A stretch of 64,000 bases of DNA from Tagetes erecta (lineage: Eukaryota > Streptophyta > Magnoliopsida > Asterales > Asteraceae): contig CM061497.1 of NCBI GenBank assembly GCA_030867185.1, positions 35,577,517 through 35,641,516 on the forward strand, given 5' to 3'. The notes below the pieces were generated by a model. It was not told where the DNA came from and did no database searches. It was given only the letters and a program-made list of their open reading frames with translations. A program made the translations under genes and the position numbers. Within the stretch, counting starts at the first letter, position 1, and every line of letters begins with the position of its first letter. Shown here piece by piece: positions 34,330-42,159 of this stretch.

Positions 34330-35443
34330 TTCTATTTTTCGAAAACAAAACAAAAATCAGAAAAATATAAAATACAAAAATATAATAAGTTGATGTCAAG
34401 TATTGATTCCTTTGTCTTTTATTTTATTGTTTTGCATTGTGTGTTTGCATGAAAATGAAAATAGAAAAGCAAAAACAAAATATAAAAGCAAAAAGAAAAG
34501 AAAATATCATGTCATAAGAATCTATATTGCAAAAAGTGAGAAATGATAGTTACACTAGACATTATTTGTTACATCATTTTTAAAATAAAGACTGATGAAT
34601 GTTAATTGATGTGCTAGACAGCTCAGGCAATTAGACTGAAAAAGTAAGTTCATTGTTGACAAACATAAACTTAATGATCTTTGTGTTAAGTTCCTTTGTT
34701 ATACATGTCTAGATATATATCTTTTGATACATTGCTTGTGATGATAGTTGTGCATGATCGGGTAACGATGCAGTCTATTCAGTGTGATGAACCGCATCGT
34801 GAGCTTCTTTGTTGTGGTACCCACAGACCTGAAGTCTCACACGAAGTCTCTTTTGAGCTTCAAGGTGCAGCAAAAGATTCCCAAAGATGGAACAAAAAGA
34901 GTCCCAAATGTGGACCATCACCAAACAAAAATTCCAAAAAGGAATTCAGAAGATTCCCAAGGGGAACGATAGGAAATGAAAAATTCCAAAATGGAATTAA
35001 AAAGAGGTCCCAAAGTGGACCAAATCCGAATAGAACCCAGATTCCACACTGTTTATGATTGTAAGTGACCAGGTTTGTGTGCAATATGCATTCAGGTAGT
35101 GGTTGATAAGGAAATATGTTGACATATGTATACATGTGGGTCACATAAGTCATTCTAATCAAACCTTAATATCATCATGATACTGAAAAAGTAAGTGTGT
35201 CAACTCGAGCTAATTGGTATGTTTTCATATCATCACTCAATCAAACATAAGTCAAATGTCTATTCAAAACTTGCAAAACATGTTCAGATAATGTGTGGTA
35301 TGATCTCACTGCGATATTTTGATTCATTGCACTGCATATGTATTTATTTTAATGTGTGTGCTTTGTGTGTGCAGGCATATGGAATCTTTATTGACACATC
35401 GACATCCTTGTTAAACTTAAAAATTTCAAGAAATTTCAAGTTT
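34330..35443 (+). other. Post-pol spacer of element 2
   Basis: This is the counterpart of 497-1596 and is very similar to it. A frame at 34696-35058 (120 codons) is open in both elements, and the two length changes between copies keep the frame. That is weak evidence for coding, since the DNA itself is highly similar. No domain is recognised. Confidence 0.6.
34876..35021 (+). repeat. Row of six short dyads, element 2
   Basis: The series runs ATTCCCAAAGATGGAA, GTCCCAAATGTGGAC, ATTCCAAAAAGGAAT, ATTCCCAAGGGGAAC, ATTCCAAAATGGAAT and GTCCCAAAGTGGAC. Arms TTCC/GGAA and GTCC/GGAC alternate. Order and spacing agree with 1032-1174. Confidence 0.6.
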
Positions 35444-35453
35444 AGGGGGAGAA
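35444..35453 (+). other. Internal polypurine tract, element 2
   Basis: AGGGGGAGAA lies 1.1 kb after the pol stop and differs from the terminal tract AGGGGGAGTAC only at the end. It is conserved in element 1 at 1597-1606. It marks where the ORF3 module begins. Confidence 0.5.
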
Positions 35454-35844
35454 TAAATTGAAGAAAAATATCTACAAAAAAAAATCCAAAAATATTTTTG
35501 AATAAGTGTTTTGAATGAACAAGATTATGTGGTATGAAAAGCAAAGGTATTGGATGTGTTAAAAAAACAAACCCAAGGTCTTGTGATGTGTTTTCAGAAA
35601 TTGCTTCGGGATATAGAAAATTTGGTTGTGCAAAAACAATAACATTTTTGAAAAAGAAAAAGGAAAAGGAATTTAAATTGAAATTAATTTTATTGACTTG
35701 TTTTATGTTGTTGATAATTAATATGACAAATTTTTTAAAGGATATCTTGTCTAATTAATGTGTCGAGAATGTTTGCAGGTGCAATAAATGCCGTTGAAAA
35801 AGTCAACAGACGAGAAAAAGTGAAGAAAATTGCTCAAGTGTTGT
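35454..35844 (+). other. AT-rich segment before the ORF3 motif array, element 2
   Basis: AT-rich sequence with several A and T runs, alignable to 1607-1994 with indels. I see no gene or repeat in it. Confidence 0.5.
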
Positions 35845-36311
35845 AGCCGGGCAAAGAATATCATAACACTATTTTGCCGGGTAATGAACACACTGTTCAG
35901 CCGGGTAAAAGTTGTGAGTTTGATACAAGCCGGGTGATTGAGAAAAAGAAGTGAAGCCGGGTGAAGATATTATGACTACTGTACAGCCGGGCAATGAACA
36001 TGTCAAATCTATGCCGGGTGAAGAAGTCATAGATATCTGCCGGGTGACAAGTTGTGTCACTATACAGCCGGGTGAAGAAATGTTGACACTATACAGCCGG
36101 GTAAAAGGAAGAAGTCTTATCTTGCCGTGTAAGTGTATAACACTGTGTTGCCGGGTAATAGTGGAAGCAACTATGTTGCCGTGTGAAGAAGAAAGCTTGC
36201 CGGTTGATGAAGAAAGCATGCCGGGTGAAAGAAAAGCAACTGTGTTGCCGGGTGATGAAGAAAGGATGCCGGGTGATGTTTTGAAGACTACTATACTGCC
36301 GGGTGATGAAT
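35845..36311 (+). repeat. Array of GCCGGGTRA motifs upstream of ORF3
   Basis: About 18 copies of GCCGGGTAA, GCCGGGTGA, GCCGTGTGA or GCCGGGCAA occur in ~470 bp, with the last three spaced more regularly. A 120-codon frame at 35951-36313 reads the motif as PGEE/PGDE, but element 1 does not keep it open, so I treat it as incidental. Confidence 0.82.
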
Positions 36312-36344
36312 AAAACCAATCAGGTGTAGTTGTTCCTAACCTTT

Positions 36345-36550
36345 ACCCGTCACTACAGTGACTTACCCGTCTCTACAGTGTTTGACCCGTCAAGTGTTTT
36401 TTTACATGTTATATGTTGACCCGTTATATGTTGTGACTTGTCTCACGTACTTGACCCGTCCCAACAGTACATGACCCGTCTCAACAGTGCTTGACCCGTC
36501 AAGACTTAGTGGGCTTTTTGTGCTTGCCCGTCTCAAATTGTTGACCCGGC
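36345..36550 (+). repeat. Array of TTACCCGTC/TTGACCCGTC motifs upstream of ORF3
   Basis: Nine or so copies of TTACCCGTC, TTGACCCGTC, ATGACCCGTC and TTGACCCGGC follow the GCCGGGTRA array, often next to ACTACAGT or CAACAGT. The strand-complementary relation to the preceding array could let the RNA fold back. It ends about 30 bp before the candidate TATA box. Confidence 0.75.
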
Positions 36551-36578
36551 ACCTCAAAGTTTGACCTAATTTTTAACC

Positions 36579-36587
36579 ATATAAAAA
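36579..36587 (+). promoter_or_regulatory. Candidate TATA box of ORF3
   Basis: ATATAAAAA followed by CCCGCCTC is a good plant TATA context. A start site about 30 bp on would fall near 36612, in the C/A-rich leader CACTTATCATTTTTCACTC. The site stands 0.7 kb before the ORF3 ATG with an intron between. Element 1 has ATACAAATA at this point. It is a prediction from sequence layout. Confidence 0.55.
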
Positions 36588-36709
36588 CCCGCCTCTTCAC
36601 AAACACTTATCATTTTTCACTCACATTTTCAAGCAAAACCTCTGCACTTAAATCGTTGTTTATCATATTCAATCGTTTGTTTTGTAACAAGTCTGATCGA
36701 TTGAATAAG

Positions 36710-37304
36710 GTATTGTTTATGTGATTTGAACCTGATAAACCTGCAAATCGACCGATAAAATGAAAAACGATGATGAACAGTGTTTTTGATCACTAAATCG
36801 ACACTTTGATTGTGTGTGTTAAAACCAAAATCGAATGTTGTTTTAAGTGTAAAATCTGTCGATCATTAACAATCAAACACTCATTTGCACCAAAAATCCT
36901 TAAAATCAACAGAATCAATGAAAATCATTCATAACTGTCAACCGCCATTGATGAACTTTAAAAAATTCTTAAGTGTTAACTTCAAACTGACAAAATATGT
37001 GTTGAACATTAACAAATCATTGTTAAAACTAAGATTAACATGTTAAACAACTTCATCATACAAATGTCAAATTTATGTCTTAAGTGTTAAACTGTTAAAT
37101 TGAAAAATGTTGTATAATCATTAAAATTCAAAGTTGTTTTGATCAAAATGATGAAAATCAGTTTGTTAGATCAATTTAGGAGTTAAAATGATTATGTGAA
37201 TGTTTTAATTTTTAACTGTTGTTCAAATACTTATGAAAATTTGAAATTTGTTAATGAAGAATTTAACACATTTGTCTTGTTTGTGTTTGTTTTTGTTTTA
37301 ACAG
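36710..37304 (+). other. Candidate 5' UTR intron of ORF3, element 2
   Basis: The donor AATAAG|GTATTG and the acceptor TTTTAACAG meet plant intron rules. The segment is T/A-rich, and the acceptor touches the ORF3 ATG. The same arrangement at 2783-3381 in a diverged copy supports it. The same acceptor could also serve a long splice from the 5' leader, as for subgenomic env-like messages. Confidence 0.6.
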
Positions 37305-40300
37305 ATGGAGAATCTAAAGTTTGAACCTAAGCACAATCTGGTGGCATGTTTAGATGAGTCTATTCCTGAAACTGAAGGCTACAGAGATATGATCAAATTC
37401 ATCAAAAGGACAAAGTATGTATATGCTATGTGTGCCAAGCCGGTCATATATGCAAGGTTGATAAAGAGTTTTTGGAGAACAGCTGAGGTGATCAGAAATG
37501 ATGATGGAGTAGCTGTTGTTAGAGGAAACATTACTAAAGAATTAGCTTTGACTGTCTCTGAAGAAACAATCAGGACAGCTTTGAGGATTGATGAGGATGA
37601 AGTAGGAGCGAATGATGAGTTGACTATGGCCGAATGTCAAGCGTGCTTTGTTAATATGGGACATCCTCCTGCATTTCCAAAGTCACAATTCTATAGAGCA
37701 AGGTTGGGGAAGAAATGGAAGCTGTTGTGTTATGTCATCCAACAGTGCTTGTCAAGAAGGAGTGCAGGTTTTGACAACTTCCCATCAGATATAGCATCCC
37801 CTATTGTTGCTATTGCTGAAAACAAACCATTCAACATGTCGAAGTGGATTATGAATGGGTTTGTGTTTAATCTGGTAAAGGGCAAAAGATTCAAGTTTCT
37901 CATGTACCCGAGATTCTTGCAGTTAATGATTAATGTTGCCTATCCCATTATCAGAGAAGAAGGTGTTGTTGGAGGGATACTTTATACTGAGGACATGAAC
38001 GATCTATCTTATAGGAAGATGAGCATCGGGAATGTGCCTAGTGTTGATCTATTTGACTATATGAGAGATATAGCAAATAATGAAGAAGATGTTGAAGGAG
38101 TTTATCATCATATTTCTCACGGTGAGATAGTAAATCCACAGGACCTGGTTGATGAGGTGCCTGATAATTTATTGGATGATGATGAGTATGCTGCTCGTCA
38201 TGCAGAAGATGAAGAAGATGGATCTGAGGATGATGAAAATGATGATAATGATAGTGATGGTGAAGAAAGTGATGATGATGGAAATGACAGTGATGATGAT
38301 GATGGTAATGATGGTGCTGAATCTGTTTCAGAGGAGGCAGAGAACATTGAGATTGCTGAACCAATAGAGTTGGAGAAAGAAAATGTTGAAGTCATTGAAC
38401 AAGCTGTGATTGAAGACCTTGTTGAGGCTGTTGATGTTGAAAAAGAAGTTGTTGAAGTTGCTAAGCCAATCACAAAGCAGTATGTTAGATCTCGAAGATC
38501 TAAATCTGTTGTTGAAAAGGTGTTGAGTGAGACTGAACAGATAGATGTTGTTCAGATAGCTCAGGAAGTAATGGCCGAGGTTGAGACTATTGCACAGATA
38601 GTTGATGAAGCTGATGCTGGCATTACTGATCCTATTCCTATTGATATACCCACCACATCATCCCCTATTGCTGAAAATATTGAACAAGTTTTGGAGTCTT
38701 CGCCAAAAATTGTGTCAAGTATTGATGAGAATGAGGATAAGAAGAAGATTGTTGAATTGGAAGAGATGGTGACAGAGCTTGTAACTGCGAATGAACAGTT
38801 GAAGGCTTCAAATGATAGAAAGAAGAAAAGACTTGAAGAGTTTTGGGCTATTCACAATCAGAATCTTGAAACTTTCAAAGCCTTGGATACTGATCATGTT
38901 AATTTGAAGATTGAACATGACAAGTTGAAGGATGAGTATGAAAAGCTGAAGGAGGAACATGAAAACCTGAAGTATGATTACAAGGAATTAAAGGCTGAAT
39001 GCAATACTTTGGATGCTGAGAAAGAAATGTTAGAGAAATGGTTGGAAGAAACTCGCTCAAAGAAATCCGGGTCCACATCTGATAAAGATTTTTCTGACGA
39101 AGTTATGGAAGTGTCTGAACCTTCTCAAGCAGCAAAAGTCTATTATACTCGAGCACGTGGTACAACAAATGTGGGTATAAGGGTGGAATCTCCAATTGTT
39201 ATTCCCGATGAAGCTGCTGCTGAAACTGTCATTTCTGACAAGGCTGAGGGAAAAAGGAAGTTAGATGCAGTACCGGAAATTACTGGTGATGAAGGTAGTT
39301 CGAAAAAGGCAAGGATTGAAGAAAGTCAGATTGAGCCGATTCAATCTATGACTGAAACTGAAGTGGCTGAGATAGCTAAGGTTGTTGATGAGACTGTGAT
39401 GGATACTGGAATTGATAAATCTGTTCAGATTGAGCCGATTCAATCTGAAGCTGTTGTAGTTGAAAAAGTGCCTGAAATTGTTGAAATGGTGGAGAATGTA
39501 CCTGAAACTGTAACAGAAGAAGCAAGTCAGTTTGAGCCGGTTCAAACTGACAATGCACCAATGATTGAGGCATTAGATGATTTGGATGATATTGATTTTA
39601 CTGAATCTGAACCAGAAGCTGAGCCTGAAGACAATCCTGATCATGAGATTCCAGATGATTTACCAAAAAGATTTGCTTATCTTGAGAAAATGAAGTACAA
39701 TCCAGTGTTTCTGAATGGACTGACTGTGAGTCAAATAAACGAAGAATATGAAAAGTGTTTGATAGCTCAAGATAAAGCTGCTGCTGATGAGAAAGAGTTT
39801 ATCGTTGAGATGGGAGAATGGACACCGCTTCAAGAGAGTTTGAACATTGAAGATTTACCTCCAACTGAACTTTATCACCAAAATCCTGAAGAGATGTCTA
39901 GAAGGAATATGCGAGATTGGTTGAGCTCAAGGAATTATCCTTATAAGACGTTGAAGAGATTGAAACAAGAGTCATTGAAGAAAATTGTTGTAAGTTTCAT
40001 GAAGACGGAGAAAATGGATCGTATGTTTTATCTAGATTACAACAACCCTCAATACTATGAGTTGACCAAGAGATACAAAGTTCTCGGACCAGAAGAGATA
40101 CCGGTGATGGCTTTACCTGAGAATGCGCATAAAAAGAGACATGAGTTGATAGATATGTTTCCTAGTGAGGTCAAGTCATATAATATACCTATGGATGTAC
40201 GTGAATCATGGCACAAATCAGCCACAACAGGTGATGTTGTGAGATCACTGCTGAGCAAGGGTCAGTCAATTGCTGAACTTCTTGATTCAATGATCGTACC

Positions 40301-41291
40301 GGAAAAATCCAAGAAGGTAAAGATTATTGCATGGAAATATGACGAGGTGTTTGATGCGTTCATGATAAAAAGAGTTAATGGTTTATGCGATGTATACCAT
40401 TACTACTCTAGCATTTTCAAGTTAGAGGTTCAAGATTTGAAAGAGTTACACCAGCTTAGACTGATAAATCACACGCATGCTGAGCGTGGTGATAAATACG
40501 CAATGTTGCTTGATGCTGGGATAAGCCGATCACCGAAATACTTAGACTTCAGAGGTCAACAGGAGGACAGTGCATATGTTCAAGAGAAGAAACAAAGAAA
40601 GAAAAAGAAGTTGATGGTTAGTGAGGATATGTACTTAGAGGAATTTTCTGATGAATATTTTGACAAGGTAACTAATCCGGGGTTAAAAGTGATTGATGGT
40701 TCTCAAGCGACGAAGCCAATTCTTAGAGTTTTCTACAATCAAGAAACTTTTGAATTGAAGATTGTACGAAATTTGGATGACTGGGATAAAGACATGATCA
40801 CTTTATTCAGTACTTTTGAGCTGAAATTACTTCATCCATCATACATTGATTTCCTGAGAAGTTACAGAATGGAAAAATGCAAAGATAAACTTGCTGAAGC
40901 TGATCGAAAACTGTTTGTGGTAATGATCGAGGTGATAGCAGCTGCATCAGAGAAGATTCGAGTAAGGAAGGCATTGCTCAACTCTAATCTTGTGAAGGTT
41001 GACATCCCGGAGATAGAGTTTATGAGAGTGACTGCGAAGGGAACTTTGGAAGTGCAAGTCAAAGGGAAGGAAATGCCTTATGAATTTTACGCTAACATTG
41101 ATTTTGCAGGTTTAAATCTTGATTCTCTGAGACGTATGAATGCCTGCCCAATCCTTACAAACGAGACCAAACCAAGACAAGCTAAGATTACAAAAAAGTT
41201 CAAGTCATGCATAGAAGAAGCACTGAAAGAACAAGAAGAATTCAAAGGGAAAGAGTTGCTGGATATCAAAGAAGAACCAGAAGATTGGTGA
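37305..41291 (+). CDS. ORF3: large retrotransposon protein of unknown function, element 2 (1328 aa)
   Basis: An intact frame, homologous along its whole length to 3382-7278. The conserved N-terminal block covers residues 1-280. A stretch at ~282-346 is almost all D/E/N/S. A coiled coil is likely at ~476-585. KRK at 650-652 with SKKAR after it could be a nuclear signal. QIEPIQS-type motifs start at Q675, Q708 and Q742. A conserved C-terminal block covers ~784-1328. In codons 5-17 the two elements differ only at synonymous third positions, a sign of selection on the protein. No transmembrane segment or signal peptide is seen. It is likely expressed from its own spliced message. The function is unknown. 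Confidence 0.87.
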   Translation: MENLKFEPKHNLVACLDESIPETEGYRDMIKFIKRTKYVYAMCAKPVIYARLIKSFWRTAEVIRNDDGVAVVRGNITKELALTVSEETIRTALRIDEDEVGANDELTMAECQACFVNMGHPPAFPKSQFYRARLGKKWKLLCYVIQQCLSRRSAGFDNFPSDIASPIVAIAENKPFNMSKWIMNGFVFNLVKGKRFKFLMYPRFLQLMINVAYPIIREEGVVGGILYTEDMNDLSYRKMSIGNVPSVDLFDYMRDIANNEEDVEGVYHHISHGEIVNPQDLVDEVPDNLLDDDEYAARHAEDEEDGSEDDENDDNDSDGEESDDDGNDSDDDDGNDGAESVSEEAENIEIAEPIELEKENVEVIEQAVIEDLVEAVDVEKEVVEVAKPITKQYVRSRRSKSVVEKVLSETEQIDVVQIAQEVMAEVETIAQIVDEADAGITDPIPIDIPTTSSPIAENIEQVLESSPKIVSSIDENEDKKKIVELEEMVTELVTANEQLKASNDRKKKRLEEFWAIHNQNLETFKALDTDHVNLKIEHDKLKDEYEKLKEEHENLKYDYKELKAECNTLDAEKEMLEKWLEETRSKKSGSTSDKDFSDEVMEVSEPSQAAKVYYTRARGTTNVGIRVESPIVIPDEAAAETVISDKAEGKRKLDAVPEITGDEGSSKKARIEESQIEPIQSMTETEVAEIAKVVDETVMDTGIDKSVQIEPIQSEAVVVEKVPEIVEMVENVPETVTEEASQFEPVQTDNAPMIEALDDLDDIDFTESEPEAEPEDNPDHEIPDDLPKRFAYLEKMKYNPVFLNGLTVSQINEEYEKCLIAQDKAAADEKEFIVEMGEWTPLQESLNIEDLPPTELYHQNPEEMSRRNMRDWLSSRNYPYKTLKRLKQESLKKIVVSFMKTEKMDRMFYLDYNNPQYYELTKRYKVLGPEEIPVMALPENAHKKRHELIDMFPSEVKSYNIPMDVRESWHKSATTGDVVRSLLSKGQSIAELLDSMIVPEKSKKVKIIAWKYDEVFDAFMIKRVNGLCDVYHYYSSIFKLEVQDLKELHQLRLINHTHAERGDKYAMLLDAGISRSPKYLDFRGQQEDSAYVQEKKQRKKKKLMVSEDMYLEEFSDEYFDKVTNPGLKVIDGSQATKPILRVFYNQETFELKIVRNLDDWDKDMITLFSTFELKLLHPSYIDFLRSYRMEKCKDKLAEADRKLFVVMIEVIAAASEKIRVRKALLNSNLVKVDIPEIEFMRVTAKGTLEVQVKGKEMPYEFYANIDFAGLNLDSLRRMNACPILTNETKPRQAKITKKFKSCIEEALKEQEEFKGKELLDIKEEPEDW

Positions 41292-41358
41292 GAGAGATTG
41301 AAGCTGAAAAAGATGAAAAAGATTTGAAGATTTTGCTGAAGATTCAAAGATAAATCTT

Positions 41359-41369
41359 AGGGGGAGTAC
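41359..41369 (+). other. 3' polypurine tract, element 2
   Basis: AGGGGGAGTAC abuts the 3' LTR and matches the tract of element 1 exactly. Confidence 0.9.
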
Positions 41370-41704
41370 TGTTAGGGCTATTTCCTAGTTAAGATTTACT
41401 TTGTATTTGTTTTACATTTTATGTATAGTTTAGGGTTTATTTTGTTATATTCCTTAAACTTGTAATTGTTGCTTTAAAGCATGTAGTGAGAGAGTGTGAG
41501 GAGAGAGGCTAGATCACTATTCACGTTAGAGAGAGAACTAAGTGTGTGTGATTTATTTTCTCCTGCACTTGTACTACAAATCTGCTTTGATCATCAATAT
41601 ACAAAAGAGAATTATTAGTATGAATTGTGTTAATGATTAAACTGTGTTTGTGTATGAATTATTCTGATCATTGAGCGATATTATCGATCCAATTGAACCT
41701 ATCA
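41370..41704 (+). repeat. 3' LTR of element 2 (335 bp)
   Basis: No differences from the 5' LTR were found when the two were compared base by base. The target duplication and satellite follow directly. Confidence 0.97.
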
Positions 41705-41709
41705 TTTTA
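41705..41709. repeat. Target site duplication, right copy (TTTTA)
   Basis: Second copy of the 5-bp duplication made on insertion of element 2; the satellite continues with TGACTCCACG. Confidence 0.95.
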
Positions 41710-42159
41710 TGACTCCACGAAAGAATCGGATCAACGAAAACTACCTAAAGCTTTCCCGTGACCCGTTCGAAATTTTGCTAGAATGGCCCTAGGGGTAGGT
41801 ACAGAGCGTGCCCGAAAAACTGAGTATGGGTCTGTTCATTGAATCTGACCATAATTTTGGTCCTGGATACTTCTCTCAAATATTTTATGACTCCACAAAA
41901 GAATTGGATCAACGAAAACTCCATAGAGCTTTCCCGTGACCCGTTCGAAATATTGTTAGAAGGGCCCTAGTGGTAGGTACAAAGCGTGCACGAAAAACTG
42001 AGTATGGGTCTGTTCATCGAGTCTGGCCATGATTTTGGTCCTGGAGACTTCCCTCAAATATTTTATGACTCTAAGAAAGAATCGGATCAATGAAAACTCC
42101 CCTAGTGCTTTTCCGTGACCCGTTCGATATTTTGCTATAAGGGCCCTAGGGATAGGTAC

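Larger units (their letters stand above)
26010..41704 (+). mobile_element. Complete Ty1/copia retrotransposon, element 2 (15,695 bp)
   Basis: The element has identical 335-bp LTRs, 5-bp target duplications, an iMet primer site, open gag, pol and ORF3 and a 3' polypurine tract. The domain order protease, integrase, reverse transcriptase, RNase H is Ty1/copia. Its size is large because of a 1-kb leader, a 1170-residue Gag, a 3-kb spacer and a 4-kb third ORF, while its LTRs are short. Zero LTR differences imply very recent insertion. The extra ORF downstream of pol suggests relation to SIRE/Maximus elements, but LTRs there are usually longer, so the lineage call is tentative. Confidence 0.97.

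Noticed and set aside
35951..36313. A 120-codon plus-strand frame with PGEE/PGDE repeats
   Set aside because: It is the motif array read in one frame; element 1 does not keep it open.
37305..41291. ORF3 as an Env-like membrane protein
   Set aside because: No signal peptide or hydrophobic membrane span is visible; the protein is acidic with a coiled coil.
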